Shown: positions 44,716 through 54,380 of the stretch, in pieces
How the letters are laid out: the number at the start of each line of letters is the position of its first letter
Position numbering within the stretch: position 1 is the first letter of the stretch
Source: Oscillospiraceae bacterium
GTDB taxonomy: Bacteria; Bacillota; Clostridia; Oscillospirales; Ruminococcaceae
Assembly (NCBI GenBank): GCA_029007035.1
Contig: JAQXHC010000005.1
Location: forward strand, 1 to 64,000
Direction: 5' to 3'
DNA: 64,000 bases
Notes under the pieces: model-generated
What the model saw: the letters and a program-made list of their open reading frames with translations, nothing else
What the model was told of the DNA's origin: nothing
Database searches by the model: none
Made by a program: the position numbers and the translations under genes

Positions 44716-46939
44716 CTTTATCCGTCGCTCCTTTTTCAGTGACTTTTCTGCGTTTTTCAGCGGATTCTTCCTTACGCTTCTGCTCAGCCTTTTCAGCTTT
44801 TTTACGCTTAACGGAACGTCCGGCTGCAAATCCGGCAATCGCAATAATCGCTGCGGCTATTATTGCTCCTATTGCGGCAAACAGAGCTATATCCACGTTT
44901 ACACCGAAAAGTCCGATTGTCCCGGTAACAAGCTCCACTCCATGAGCGTCACAGTATTTCGCAGCAAGCGAATCCTTATCCGCATATAATTTAAAGCCCT
45001 TTATAAGATCGTCTTTCGGGGTTATTTCGTCCTCGCTCTGAGTCGTGGTCTGACCGAGAATATTGGTCGTTTCCTCCGGTTCGGGACTTGTGTTGTAGAA
45101 AAATCCGAATGCCTGATCGCCTATGGAATCGGTTTCGCTGTATACACGCACCTTCATGAGCGATGTGCAGCCGTAAAACGCGTAATTTCCGACTGTTTTC
45201 AGACTCTTTGAAAGCTTGACACTTTTCAGCGACGTACAGTTCTCAAACGCACTGTCGCCGATCGACTCGACTCCCGATAAATCAACGGATTCAAGTTTTT
45301 TGCAGTTCACAAACGAGAACAATCTGATCTCCCTGACAGAGGAGGGAACTTTGTATTTTTTTGTCTCCTTTGCCGGAGGATAGGCTAAAATCACCGATTT
45401 ATCGCCGTTAAAGAGAACTCCGTCCTGAGAGCTTACATCGCCGCCGCTGCCGTCGGTCACGACAATTTCTTTAAGACTTCCGCATCCGTAGAACGGCTCA
45501 AAGCCGATCTCCCTGCAGGTTCCTCCGATTGTGATTTTTTCAAGGGAAACGCAGTCCTCGAAAGCTTCATCTCCGATAGTCTCAATTCCGGCGGGGATTG
45601 TGATTTCCTTGACATACGTGCAGGCGAGGAATGCCAGTTCATCGATAGTTTTTATGGTTTCGGGAAGAATGATTTTCTCCGCCTGATTGCTGTAAAATGC
45701 CGATTTGAAAATTCTTGTAACTCTGAGTCCCTCGATTTCCGACGGAACCTCAATGGTCAGCTCAGCACCGTTATATGCCGTTATAACAGCCTCTCCGTCC
45801 ACTTCGGCATACATATAGTTTCCGCTTTCCTTAACGTCAAGAGATTCATATTCAGCATATGACTCCGACTGCTCGGGAGTCATGAACGTGAAATTGTTAT
45901 AATAATCGTATTCCTCGTCGGAATCGGTGGCATAGACCTGAGCCGCCGAGCCTGTTTCGCCTATGATACGGAAGTCCTCAATAGGCTGAAGCCCCGCGTC
46001 ATAGCCGAACGCACAGTAGCCGATGTTCTGGACAGAAGAAGGAATTTCCGCTTTCATAAGAGCTGTATCCGCAAAGGCATTCTGACCGATGCTGAGCAGT
46101 CCGTCCGGCAGCTCGATATCCTCAAGTGAATGGCAGCTTACAAATGCGCCTGCCCCGATCTGAGTCAGCGTCGCGGGGAACGTGATACGGCTGAGATTTT
46201 CGCATTCCGCAAAGCTCATGGTCTGAATATCCTCGACCTTTGTGCCGCTGAAATCGATTGATGTTAGTCCGCTGCATTCCGAAAACGAGTGTCTTTGCGT
46301 CTCTGTAAGGGCGGAAGAAAGCTTGATTTCCGTAAGCTGACATCCCGAAAATGCCGCAACGCCGATAATTTCAACGGTATCGGGAACTGTGAACGTGCTT
46401 CCCGATTTAGCTGCGGGATAGCATTTCAGCTCGGTTTTATCCTTGTTGTAAAGAATTCCGTCTTCGGAGCAATAGGATATATTTCCCGGATCTGCGTTTA
46501 TTTCTTTAAGAGCAGAAGCCGCACGGAACGGGTTGTTCCCGGAAATATAGTCCACGCTTGCGGGTATAGTAATGGAGGTTACCGTCCCGTCCAGCACAAA
46601 AGCGTTGCTGTCAATTTCCGAAACGGGAATTCCATCGATTTCAGCAGGAATTTCAACAACCGCACCGCTTCCCTTGTATGCACCGATCGATGCAGTTCCG
46701 CCGATGGTGAGCGAGTAACCGAAATCTCCTGAATAAATGAGATCATCGTCATCTTCCGGTGATTCAGTCCCGTCCCCGGAACCCTCGATAACCGTTCCCT
46801 CGCCGAAAACTGATTCTGCATAACTGTCAGTGACCGATTCCTCGTTGTCGGCAAAGACCGGCAGGCTCAACGGCATTGCCGCCGAAGCACTTATTATTAC
46901 GCTCATCGCAAATGCCGCTGCTTTTTTATAGTCAAACAT
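44705..46939 (-). CDS. Large BspA-type leucine-rich repeat surface protein, membrane anchored
   Basis: 744 residues. Signal peptide about 1-30 (AAAFAMSVIISASAAMPLSL). Two blocks of LRR_5 repeats (about 65-330 and 380-620), for example SIGDSAFENCTSLKSVKLSK, separated by a less regular stretch. C-terminal membrane helix about 690-712, then a strongly charged Lys/Glu tail (KRKKAEKAEQKRKEESAEKR) facing the cytosol. Likely displayed on the cell surface; partner unknown. First gene of an operon with the smaller leucine-rich-repeat protein and the SseB-like gene. Confidence 0.88.
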   Translation of the reverse strand: MFDYKKAAAFAMSVIISASAAMPLSLPVFADNEESVTDSYAESVFGEGTVIEGSGDGTESPEDDDDLIYSGDFGYSLTIGGTASIGAYKGSGAVVEIPAEIDGIPVSEIDSNAFVLDGTVTSITIPASVDYISGNNPFRAASALKEINADPGNISYCSEDGILYNKDKTELKCYPAAKSGSTFTVPDTVEIIGVAAFSGCQLTEIKLSSALTETQRHSFSECSGLTSIDFSGTKVEDIQTMSFAECENLSRITFPATLTQIGAGAFVSCHSLEDIELPDGLLSIGQNAFADTALMKAEIPSSVQNIGYCAFGYDAGLQPIEDFRIIGETGSAAQVYATDSDEEYDYYNNFTFMTPEQSESYAEYESLDVKESGNYMYAEVDGEAVITAYNGAELTIEVPSEIEGLRVTRIFKSAFYSNQAEKIILPETIKTIDELAFLACTYVKEITIPAGIETIGDEAFEDCVSLEKITIGGTCREIGFEPFYGCGSLKEIVVTDGSGGDVSSQDGVLFNGDKSVILAYPPAKETKKYKVPSSVREIRLFSFVNCKKLESVDLSGVESIGDSAFENCTSLKSVKLSKSLKTVGNYAFYGCTSLMKVRVYSETDSIGDQAFGFFYNTSPEPEETTNILGQTTTQSEDEITPKDDLIKGFKLYADKDSLAAKYCDAHGVELVTGTIGLFGVNVDIALFAAIGAIIAAAIIAIAGFAAGRSVKRKKAEKAEQKRKEESAEKRRKVTEKGATDKDEN

Positions 46940-47112
46940 TTTATGTATTCTCCTCTGTTACGATGCGATATTATTATTTTCATTATATCACGATTCCGCG
47001 GATATTGCAATAAATTTCACATACTTTTCAACTTTGCCGCACAGAATCCTACGCAAAGATTTCAAACCCGATAAACCGCTGTACCGATGCCGCACATTGC
47101 GGAAAATAAAGC

Positions 47113-47141
47113 TTGACATAATTGTAAATAAGATGTATAAT
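47113..47141 (+). promoter_or_regulatory. Sigma-A promoter for ppk
   Basis: Perfect TTGACA (47113-47118), 17-nt spacer, perfect TATAAT (47136-47141). It gives a leader of about 180 nt that includes the structured repeat at 47187-47290. Confidence 0.85.
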
Positions 47142-47186
47142 TAAAGTGATAAAATGTGATAATATGTGTAAAAAAATGACATAAAT

Positions 47187-47290
47187 GAGCCTCTGAAAAC
47201 TTGTTTTTAGAGGTGGAGGTGTGGGACAAAGTCCCGCAGGATCCACCTTTTATACTTTTTGGATTTCAAAAACAGGGGCTTTTAGAGATC
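47187..47290 (+). repeat. Structured 105-bp repeat, family 2 copy A, in the ppk leader
   Basis: Nested inverted repeats: outer GCCTCTGAAAAC with GCTTTTAGAGATC, next CTTGTTTTT with AAAAACAGG, next AGGTGGA (47211-47217) with TCCACCT (47242-47248), innermost TGTGGGAC with GTCCCGCA around AAA. A second copy at 55777-55884 shows changes that keep the pairing. Confidence 0.7.
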
Positions 47291-47326
47291 GCCATAAACA
47301 AAACGTTATATAATTCGGAGGTTTTT

Positions 47327-49513
47327 ATGGAATACCTTGCTAACCGGGAACTCTCATGGCTGAAATTCAACAAGAGGGTGCTGGAAGAGGCGGCTGACCC
47401 GAATGTGCCGCTGCTTGAAAGACTCACTTTTTCCTCGATTTATCAGAGCAACATGGACGAATTTTTCATGGTGCGCGTCGGTTCGCTGACCGATGAGGAA
47501 AAAATCAATAAAAACAAGCGCGACGGTAAAACAAAAATGACGCCAACCGAGCAGCTTGACGCGATTTTTACGCAGGTAAAACGTCTCCGTCCGCAGGTTG
47601 AGGACGCATACTTCTCTACGATGCGCGAGCTTGCCCCCTACGGCTTTGAACACGTTTCGTTCTCTACCGCTACCAAGGAGGAAATGACGTTTCTTGAACT
47701 CTATTTCAAGCGCGAGCTGAAGCCGTTTATCTCGGGACTCGTGGTCAATGACGCTCTGCCTTTCCCGTTCCTTAAAAATAAGGAGCTTTATGCCGTGGTT
47801 CAGCTCCAGACCAAGAAAAATGATATTACAGTAGGTATAATCCCGGTTCACCACGAACACAGCGAGAGGATAATTCCCCTCGGTGCGGGAGGAAAACGCT
47901 TTATTCTTGAGGAGGAGGTCGTTCTCCACTTCGCACACCTGCTGTTCAAGGGCTATAAGGTTACGGACAGAGTTATCATGCGTGTCACCCGGAATGCCGA
48001 TATTATGGTATCCGGCAGAGATTCCGAGTTCCGCGACCGCATGGAGGAGCTTGTTGTTAAACGTACAAAGCTTGCTCCCGTAAGGCTTGAAATATCCGAT
48101 GAATTCAGCCGCAGCGCCCTCGATTACATATGCAAAAAGCTGAAGCTCAAAAACGAACGGGTATTTGTTTCAAGAATTCCTCTCGACCTTTCATATCTTT
48201 TCAGTCTTGAAGAACTTGATATTCCCGAGCTTAAATATACTCCCCGTATACCTCAGAAATCCTCAGCGCTTGTGGATACACGCTCCGTTTTCTCGCAGGT
48301 TAAAGCAAAGGATATCCTGCTCAGCTATCCCTTTGAGTCTATCGACTCATCCTTTATCCGCCTGCTGAGAGAGTCGGCGGCAGACCCCAAGGTCACCTCG
48401 ATCAAGATTACCCTATATCGCCTTGCGCGCAACAGCAGAGTGATCGACGCTCTGTGCTCCGCCGCTGATAACGGCAAGGACGTGCTTGTTATGATAGAGC
48501 TGAGAGCACGCTTCGACGAGGCAAACAACATCGAATGGTCAAAAGTCCTCCAGCGTTCGGGAGTGCGCGTAATCTACGGTCCGAAAAATTTCAAGGCACA
48601 TTCCAAGCTCTTGCTCATCAAGAGAAAGGCGGCAGGAGGCAGCTTCGATTACGTTACCCAGATCGGAACAGGCAACTATAACGAAAAGACCTCGCGTCTG
48701 TATACCGACCTTACACTTATGACGGCTGACCGGGAAATCGCAGCCGATGCGGAAAAGGTTTTCGACTGTCTTGAAACCGACAGCTTCGTTCAGGAAACTA
48801 ACCGCCTGCTCGTTGCTCCGCTCTGCATGAGAGACCCTATCCTTTCCATGATGGACGAGCAGATAGAAATTGCCAGAAACGGCGGAAAAGGCTATATTGC
48901 TGCAAAAATCAATTCTCTTTCCGATAAGCCTATCATCATGAAGCTCGTTGAAGCATCGCAGGCAGGTGTGAAAATCGACCTCGTAGTCAGAGGTATCTGC
49001 TGCCTTATTGCAGGAGTCGAGGGCTATACCGAAAATATCACAGTCCGCAGCATAGTAGGACGATTCCTCGAACACAGCCGTATCTACATCTTCGGCAGCG
49101 ACCTGAAAAGCCGCAAAATCTACATAAGCTCCGCCGATTATATGACAAGAAATACTATACGCAGAGTTGAAGTTGCCGCGCCGATTCTTGATGAAAAGCT
49201 CAAAAAGCGTCTCAGCGATATGTTCGCAGTACTCATGAAAGACAACGTTAAAGCGCGTATAATGGGCAGCGACGGCGAATATGTTCGTGCCGCCGCAGCT
49301 GAGGGCGAAACTCTGCTCAACTCTCAGGAATATTTTTATGACGAAGCGTATAAAAAGCTTGAGGACAAAAAGGCACGCGCCGACCGCATGAGAGCCAACC
49401 GCGAAAAGGGAACCAAGGCAAAATCAGCGAAAGCTCCGGCACAAAAAAGCAGCAAAACAACAGCTGAAAAGCCTGCTGCAAAACGCGGACGTCCGCGCGC
49501 TAAAAAAGCATAA
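47327..49513 (+). CDS. ppk: Polyphosphate kinase 1 with a basic AT-hook-like tail
   Basis: Makes inorganic polyphosphate from ATP. 728 residues from the ATG at 47327 (CGGAGG 6 nt upstream). The four PPK1 domains are visible: N-terminal helical domain (ANRELSWLKFNKRVLEEA), head domain, and two phospholipase D-like domains with the catalytic His segments FKAHSKLLLIKRK and LEHSRIYIFGSDLKSRKIYI, plus YVTQIGTGNYNEKTSRLYTD. The last 35 or so residues are unusual: Lys/Ala-rich and ending AAKRGRPRAKKA, with the RGRP core of AT-hook DNA-binding motifs. The leader carries the family 2 repeat. Confidence 0.95.
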   Translation: MEYLANRELSWLKFNKRVLEEAADPNVPLLERLTFSSIYQSNMDEFFMVRVGSLTDEEKINKNKRDGKTKMTPTEQLDAIFTQVKRLRPQVEDAYFSTMRELAPYGFEHVSFSTATKEEMTFLELYFKRELKPFISGLVVNDALPFPFLKNKELYAVVQLQTKKNDITVGIIPVHHEHSERIIPLGAGGKRFILEEEVVLHFAHLLFKGYKVTDRVIMRVTRNADIMVSGRDSEFRDRMEELVVKRTKLAPVRLEISDEFSRSALDYICKKLKLKNERVFVSRIPLDLSYLFSLEELDIPELKYTPRIPQKSSALVDTRSVFSQVKAKDILLSYPFESIDSSFIRLLRESAADPKVTSIKITLYRLARNSRVIDALCSAADNGKDVLVMIELRARFDEANNIEWSKVLQRSGVRVIYGPKNFKAHSKLLLIKRKAAGGSFDYVTQIGTGNYNEKTSRLYTDLTLMTADREIAADAEKVFDCLETDSFVQETNRLLVAPLCMRDPILSMMDEQIEIARNGGKGYIAAKINSLSDKPIIMKLVEASQAGVKIDLVVRGICCLIAGVEGYTENITVRSIVGRFLEHSRIYIFGSDLKSRKIYISSADYMTRNTIRRVEVAAPILDEKLKKRLSDMFAVLMKDNVKARIMGSDGEYVRAAAAEGETLLNSQEYFYDEAYKKLEDKKARADRMRANREKGTKAKSAKAPAQKSSKTTAEKPAAKRGRPRAKKA

Positions 49514-49643
49514 AAATACTCTCAAAAAAACAAATTACCCGATAAAATCCGTAAAACCGGTATGATTAAATGCCGGGCGCAGATTACTGCATTATCACGC
49601 TGCTTTGAACGGCTTTCATATATAAGATACTGGAGATTTTTTA

Positions 49644-50288
49644 ATGATTGGTTACTATAATTATACCGTAATTCTGACCTACATGAGCCTTGTTTCGTCG
49701 GTTATCGGAATGTTTCTCGCGTCGGGAGTCGGCTGCTCCGGCTCTCACCCCGAATATGCGATAATCTGTCTCATGGTGTCGGGACTTTGCGATATGTTCG
49801 ACGGGAAAATTGCACGAACTAAGAAAAACCGTACGGACGCCGAAAAAAATTTCGGCATTCAGATAGATTCGCTCTGCGACGTGATCTGCTTCGGAGTACT
49901 TCCGTCGATTATCGGCTATTCCGTGGGCATGAACGACTGGATTGACATTCCCGTGCTGGTAATGTTTCCGCTTTGCGCCGTAATAAGGCTCGCATACTTC
50001 AACGTCGCCGAGGAAGAACGTCAGAAGCAAACCAGCGAGGTCCGCAAGGTCTATGAGGGACTTCCGGTCACCAGCGTGGCTTTGATTTTTCCCGTGCTTT
50101 ACAGCTTCCGCCGCGAAATCGGCGCGGACAGCTTCCCCATTGTTTACGAAGTGTTCCTGTTTCTCATAGCAATCGCTTTTATTACCCGTTTTAAGGTAAA
50201 AAAGCCTCAGATGAAAACAATGTTGTGGTTTATCGTTCTCGGGGTTGTAGAGCTGGTCTGGCTTCTCTATAAAACCAAAAACATCTGA
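49644..50288 (+). CDS. pssA: CDP-alcohol phosphatidyltransferase, PssA-like
   Basis: Membrane enzyme of phospholipid synthesis, probably CDP-diacylglycerol-serine O-phosphatidyltransferase. 214 residues with about six membrane helices. The family motif D-x2-DG-x2-AR-x8-G-x3-D-x3-D is present as DMFDGKIARTKKNRTDAEKN followed by FGIQIDSLCD (unusually long middle part, typical of PssA). Start ATG at 49644 with CTGGAG upstream. It follows ppk after a 130-nt gap without recognised signals. Confidence 0.88.
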   Translation: MIGYYNYTVILTYMSLVSSVIGMFLASGVGCSGSHPEYAIICLMVSGLCDMFDGKIARTKKNRTDAEKNFGIQIDSLCDVICFGVLPSIIGYSVGMNDWIDIPVLVMFPLCAVIRLAYFNVAEEERQKQTSEVRKVYEGLPVTSVALIFPVLYSFRREIGADSFPIVYEVFLFLIAIAFITRFKVKKPQMKTMLWFIVLGVVELVWLLYKTKNI

Positions 50289-50383
50289 GGGGTCTGTGTG
50301 CATTTTATCCCGCAGGAGAGTGCAGACAGCATGAAAATCTTACTGCAAAGGCTGTGCGCCGGATCTAAATCAGCGATTCTTTA

Positions 50384-50418
50384 ATTATTCGGGTGAACTG
50401 TGTTCGCCCGAATTATTT
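50384..50418 (+). terminator. Rho-independent terminator after the pssA-like gene
   Basis: ATTCGGGTGAAC / GTTCGCCCGAAT hairpin followed by TATTTTA. It separates pssA from the two-component genes. Confidence 0.75.
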
Positions 50419-50454
50419 TACACAGATGATTATATTATTCAGGGAAGTGATCTG

Positions 50455-52068
50455 ATGAAAGTGTTGTCGGCTGTATATATTTTTTCAATCATCTCAATGA
50501 CCGCCGAGATCCTTTGGATCCTTGCAAGGGGACAGCGAAGCAGACAGATGTTCACGTTTGTCGCGTGCCAGTTTTTTCTCAATATATGGTCGGTCTCTCA
50601 GCTTCTGATACTTGAATCCGTCAACAGCAGACAGCTTTTTCTGTCATATTGTATCGGCAACACAGGCATCTGCTTTATCGGCGCGTCTTGGCTGCTTTTT
50701 GCCTGCAGCACAGCCGGTGTCATACTTCCGAAATGGCTGAAAGCTTGCATTTTCCTGTTTTCTGCAGCAATGTGGACGGCGTCGCTGACCAATCCGCTCC
50801 ACGGACTTTTCTATACCGGATTCAGCCTTCCGTCAGTGGAACACGGAATACTGTTTTACGCAAATATCCTGTTTATCTATGCCTGTATAATTTCGGGAAC
50901 AGTCATACTCTGTGCAAATATCCGACGCGGCGCAAATCATCGTAAAATTACGGCTCTGCTTATTCTTTCGGCGGTTATTCCGCTGATTTCCAATATTCTA
51001 AGCCTTATCGGAGTTATCTCCACTCGCTACGACGTAACCCCTCTCGCGTTCTCTATGTCGAGCATTTTTCTCCTCCTCGCTACGAACCGATACGGCTTTC
51101 TCAACGTAAATGAGCTTGCATTTGACAAGGCTCTCGATGTAATTTCCGACGGAGTTGCAGTATTCGGAACAAACGGTTCAATGACCTATTCAAGTTCGGC
51201 TATGCGGAGCTTTTTCGGGATTTCAGAGGAAATCGAGCTTGCCGACTTCTATATGATTCTCGGCACAGAGCACGCTGAAAAGCTCTCTGCACCGGGTTCG
51301 TTCATCGAAACCGAGCTTGTCATGGATTCAAGGCGGCTCAGAATACGACAATACCGGATTCTCGGAAAAAACGGAAATACACTCGCAGTAACCTTTGTCG
51401 TATCCGATATTACGCGCTATTACGACGAAATTCTCCGCGAACAGGAGCTTTCATCGGTCAAGGAGCAGCTTGCCATTGAGAGCGAGCGCAACCGTATTGC
51501 ACAGGAGGTTCACGATACCGCCGGGCATACTCTCACGATGATTAATTCCCTCGCGCGGCTGATTTCGGTATCGCTGGACAGCGGCAATCCCGGAAAGGCA
51601 GCCGAATATTCAGAGGAAGCACAGGAGCTTTCAAGTCAGGGTATTGCTCAGCTGAGACTTTCGATTAACAATCTCAGAAAAAAATCAGAAATTTCGCTTA
51701 TTACCGACGGTCTGCGTCAGCTTGCCGATTCCGTCAGAGGAATGGAGACTGCTCTCTGCATTCAGGGAGAGGACAGTCAGCGATACTCTTTCTGCTCCAA
51801 CACGATTTATGAAAACACACGCGAAACTATCACAAACGCACTCAAATATTCGGGAGCGTCGCGTATGGATATTATCGTCAAGCTCCGCGATTCGTCGGCA
51901 GAGGTTTACATAATGGATAACGGCAAGGGATGCAACAACATTTCCGACGGCAACGGTCTGAGGGGCATGAGGGAAAGAACCGAAAAAATCGGCGGAAGCA
52001 TTGAATTCCGATCCTCTGAGGGCTGTGGATTTACAACGGTTATGAAATTTCCTATAGCAATCCAGTAA
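50455..52068 (+). CDS. Sensor histidine kinase with N-terminal 7TM domain (NarL-type partner)
   Basis: 537 residues. Seven N-terminal membrane helices (about 1-215, the histidine kinase 7TM sensor type), a PAS-like domain (about 225-335), then the HisKA_3 dimerisation domain with phospho-His in IAQEVHDTAGHTLTMINSLA and an HATPase domain (NTIYENTRETITNALKYSGA, DNGKGC, GNGLRGMRERTEKIGG). This type pairs with LuxR/NarL-family regulators, and one follows 143 nt downstream. Signal unknown. Confidence 0.9.
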   Translation: MKVLSAVYIFSIISMTAEILWILARGQRSRQMFTFVACQFFLNIWSVSQLLILESVNSRQLFLSYCIGNTGICFIGASWLLFACSTAGVILPKWLKACIFLFSAAMWTASLTNPLHGLFYTGFSLPSVEHGILFYANILFIYACIISGTVILCANIRRGANHRKITALLILSAVIPLISNILSLIGVISTRYDVTPLAFSMSSIFLLLATNRYGFLNVNELAFDKALDVISDGVAVFGTNGSMTYSSSAMRSFFGISEEIELADFYMILGTEHAEKLSAPGSFIETELVMDSRRLRIRQYRILGKNGNTLAVTFVVSDITRYYDEILREQELSSVKEQLAIESERNRIAQEVHDTAGHTLTMINSLARLISVSLDSGNPGKAAEYSEEAQELSSQGIAQLRLSINNLRKKSEISLITDGLRQLADSVRGMETALCIQGEDSQRYSFCSNTIYENTRETITNALKYSGASRMDIIVKLRDSSAEVYIMDNGKGCNNISDGNGLRGMRERTEKIGGSIEFRSSEGCGFTTVMKFPIAIQ

Positions 52069-52211
52069 AACAGCATGACACAAGACGGCAAGAGCAAATC
52101 CCATAGTGCAAGTCGGACGGCGAAAGCATACTGCCGTATGGTGAGGAGGACAGCTCAGAAATATGTGCTGCGGTATTTTTTTGAAATGCTATATTATCAG
52201 GGAGTGAGAAA

Positions 52212-52859
52212 ATGATCAGAGTTTTAATTGCAGACGACATAAAAATACTGCGTCAGGGACTGGAGGCGATTCTCAGTCTTGACAGCGATATCGAAATAGT
52301 CGGACTGGCGGCTGACGGCGACGAGGCTTACCGCCTTGCTGCCAAGCTTCAGCCCGACGTGGTGCTTATGGATATGCGGATGCCGGTATACGACGGCGAA
52401 TACGGCACGCGTAAAATCAAGGAAGTCTTCCCCGACATCAAAGTGCTTATTCTTACAACCTTTGATGATGACGAGAATATTTCCAAGGCAATGTCCGGCG
52501 GCGCTGACGGCTATCTTCTGAAAGAAACCGACAACGCAACTGTTATCGGCTCGGTCAAGGCGGCGGCTTCGGGTGTGGCTGTATTCGGGGGTAGTGCGGC
52601 AGCGGCTATTCAGCGTCGTTTCAGCGAAAAGAACTCCGACAGCGGCATCTATCGCCGTCAGGACGGTGTTACCCTCACTGCCCGCGAGCTTGACATAATC
52701 CGCCTTATTACCGACGGCTGCGACAATAAGGAGATCTCTGCCCGGCTCTTTCTCGCCGAGGGCACAGTCCGCAACAACATCTCACGTATGCTTGAAAAGC
52801 TCGGACTCAAAGACCGGACTCAGCTCGCCGTCTATGCTGTGAAAAACAATCTTGTCTGA
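52212..52859 (+). CDS. NarL/LuxR-family response regulator
   Basis: 215 residues. Receiver domain 1-120 with the acidic pair in VLIADDIKIL, phospho-Asp in VVLMDMRMPVYDGE and the Lys in GYLLKETD; C-terminal LuxR-type helix-turn-helix about 150-212 (LTARELDIIRLITDGCDNKE, FLAEGTVRNNISRMLEKLGL). Partner of the upstream histidine kinase. GGGAGTGAG ribosome binding site. A family 1 MITE-like element starts one base after the stop codon. Confidence 0.94.
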   Translation: MIRVLIADDIKILRQGLEAILSLDSDIEIVGLAADGDEAYRLAAKLQPDVVLMDMRMPVYDGEYGTRKIKEVFPDIKVLILTTFDDDENISKAMSGGADGYLLKETDNATVIGSVKAAASGVAVFGGSAAAAIQRRFSEKNSDSGIYRRQDGVTLTARELDIIRLITDGCDNKEISARLFLAEGTVRNNISRMLEKLGLKDRTQLAVYAVKNNLV

Positions 52860-52955
52860 GAGTCTGTTCACTCACATCTTTTCAGTGAATTCTGCCGTTT
52901 TCTGCGTTAAAAATTCTCTCGGAAATCTGCACATACCCGGATACTGAGCAAGCTC
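52860..52955. repeat. MITE-like element, family 1 copy B
   Basis: GAGTCTGTTCACTC at the left, GAGCTTGCTCAG (reverse) at the right. The interior CATCTTTTCAGTGAATTCTG followed by CCGTTTTCTGCGTTAAAAA parallels copy A read on the minus strand. It directly follows the response regulator stop codon. Confidence 0.5.
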
Positions 52956-52973
52956 TGACAATTCAAAAAAACA

Positions 52974-53009
52974 GAAAAAAACTCCCCCGTGAAAATTCTC
53001 ACAGGGGAG
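52974..53009 (-). terminator. Rho-independent terminator of rpsT
   Basis: Minus strand: CTCCCCTGTGA / TCACGGGGGAG hairpin followed by TTTTTTTCTG, about 30 nt after the rpsT stop. Confidence 0.9.
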
Positions 53010-53038
53010 CAAATTTATGCTGTATTTAAAAACCTAAA

Positions 53039-53299
53039 TCAGCCTGCAGCATTGAGCTTCTTAGCGAGCTGAGACTTCTTTCTTGCTGCGGCATTCTTGT
53101 GCATAAGACCCTTGGCACAAGCCTGGTCAACTCTCTTGATAGCAACCTTGATTGCCTCTTCCTTGTTTGCTGCATTTTCTGCGCAGGCAAGGTCGGCCTT
53201 CTTGAGGATAGTCTTGAGGTTTGACTTTCTTGCCTTATTGGCAGCAGCCTTAGTTGCATTAACCTTAACTCTCTTCTTAGCGGATTTAATATTCGGCAT
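53039..53299 (-). CDS. rpsT: 30S ribosomal protein S20
   Basis: Binds 16S rRNA early in 30S assembly. 86 residues, basic and helical: MPNIKSAKKRVKVNATKAAA at the start, RVDQACAKGLMHKNAAARKK near the end, both typical. AGGAGG 7 nt upstream. A GTATAC pair (GTATACA...GTATAC at 53366-53384 on the plus strand) lies in the promoter region. Monocistronic, divergent from gpr. Confidence 0.97.
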   Translation of the reverse strand: MPNIKSAKKRVKVNATKAAANKARKSNLKTILKKADLACAENAANKEEAIKVAIKRVDQACAKGLMHKNAAARKKSQLAKKLNAAG

Positions 53300-53528
53300 T
53301 TATTACACCTCCTTGGAATAAGCGCAGTCTGTTTGTATAATCGGCTGCGATTTACAAATAATAAAGTATACATGGGTTGTATACATTCGCAGATGCAACG
53401 CACACCTGCACTGAGACAATAATAATTTTACCATTTTCCGAGAAATATTTCAATAGGCAAAACGGAAATTTTATATCATGCTTTTCACGGTATTTATTGC
53501 AATGTGCACAAAAATTATGGAGGTATTT

Positions 53529-54380
53529 ATGGATATAAGAACAGACCTCGCCGTTGAACGGCTTTCCGGGTCGATCGAGGACGAAAAAGGAGTCCACCGC
53601 ACCACCCGCGGAAAGGCTTTCACCATTACGGAAATTGTCATCGACGACGACTCTCACCTTGACACGATCGGCAAGGGAAAAGGACGCTACATCACACTTG
53701 AGGGAAACAGTTTAAGCCGCTACTGCGACGATTACGAGCTTATGACCGAAGAACTTGCTCAGGAGCTCAGCCGGCTTATTCCCGACGGAGAAATTCTCGT
53801 TGTGGGGCTTGGCAATAACGATATTACTCCCGATGCTCTCGGCCCTCAGGCTGCTGCTAAAGTCCTTGCCACGCGTCATCTCCGCGACGAGCTTGACAGC
53901 GATGAGGAGAAATTCCTCACCTCGCTCCGCCGCGTCAGCGTTTTTGCAGGAGGAGTCCTCGGACAGACAGGCATCGAAACTGCCGAGATTGTCCGCGCAA
54001 TCTGCCGGGAGCTGAAGCCGAACGGCATTATCGCTGTTGATGCGCTTGCCTGCTCGGACACAAGCCGCCTCGGTACGACGATCCAGCTCTCTGACAGCGG
54101 TATTTCTCCGGGCAGCGGCGTTTCAAACACTCGCCGCGAGCTTTCTGAAAATCAGTTCGGAATCCCCGTTATTGCCGTCGGAGTCCCTACCGTAGTCGAT
54201 ATGCATACGATCGTCCGCAGTCTCACCGGCACTGAGCTGAACCGCGATATTCCCAATATGATGGTAACTCCCCGTGATATCGACCGTCTCACCGAACGCG
54301 CCTCACAGCTCATAGCTTTCGGAATAAACCTTGCTCTTCACCCCAAGCTCACTTTTGAGGACGTGAGAGGTCTTTTCTGA
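53529..54380 (+). CDS. gpr: Spore germination protease GPR
   Basis: Degrades small acid-soluble proteins when spores germinate. 283 residues from the ATG at 53529 (TGGAGG 6 nt upstream); somewhat shorter than the Bacillus protein of about 370. Hallmarks: MDIRTDLAVE at the start, ILVVGLGNNDITPDALGPQA, GVLGQTGIETAEIV, IIAVDALACSDTSRLGTTIQ and PVIAVGVPTVVDMHTIV. In Bacillus, GPR is made as a zymogen cleaved near its N-terminus after an EIRTDLA-like site. Supports a spore-forming host. spoIIP, its common neighbour, is not seen. Confidence 0.95.
   Translation: MDIRTDLAVERLSGSIEDEKGVHRTTRGKAFTITEIVIDDDSHLDTIGKGKGRYITLEGNSLSRYCDDYELMTEELAQELSRLIPDGEILVVGLGNNDITPDALGPQAAAKVLATRHLRDELDSDEEKFLTSLRRVSVFAGGVLGQTGIETAEIVRAICRELKPNGIIAVDALACSDTSRLGTTIQLSDSGISPGSGVSNTRRELSENQFGIPVIAVGVPTVVDMHTIVRSLTGTELNRDIPNMMVTPRDIDRLTERASQLIAFGINLALHPKLTFEDVRGLF

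Noticed and set aside
47201-47326. Longer ppk start at 47201
   Set aside because: That extension would translate the structured repeat; the ATG at 47327 has CGGAGG and begins the conserved PPK N-terminus.
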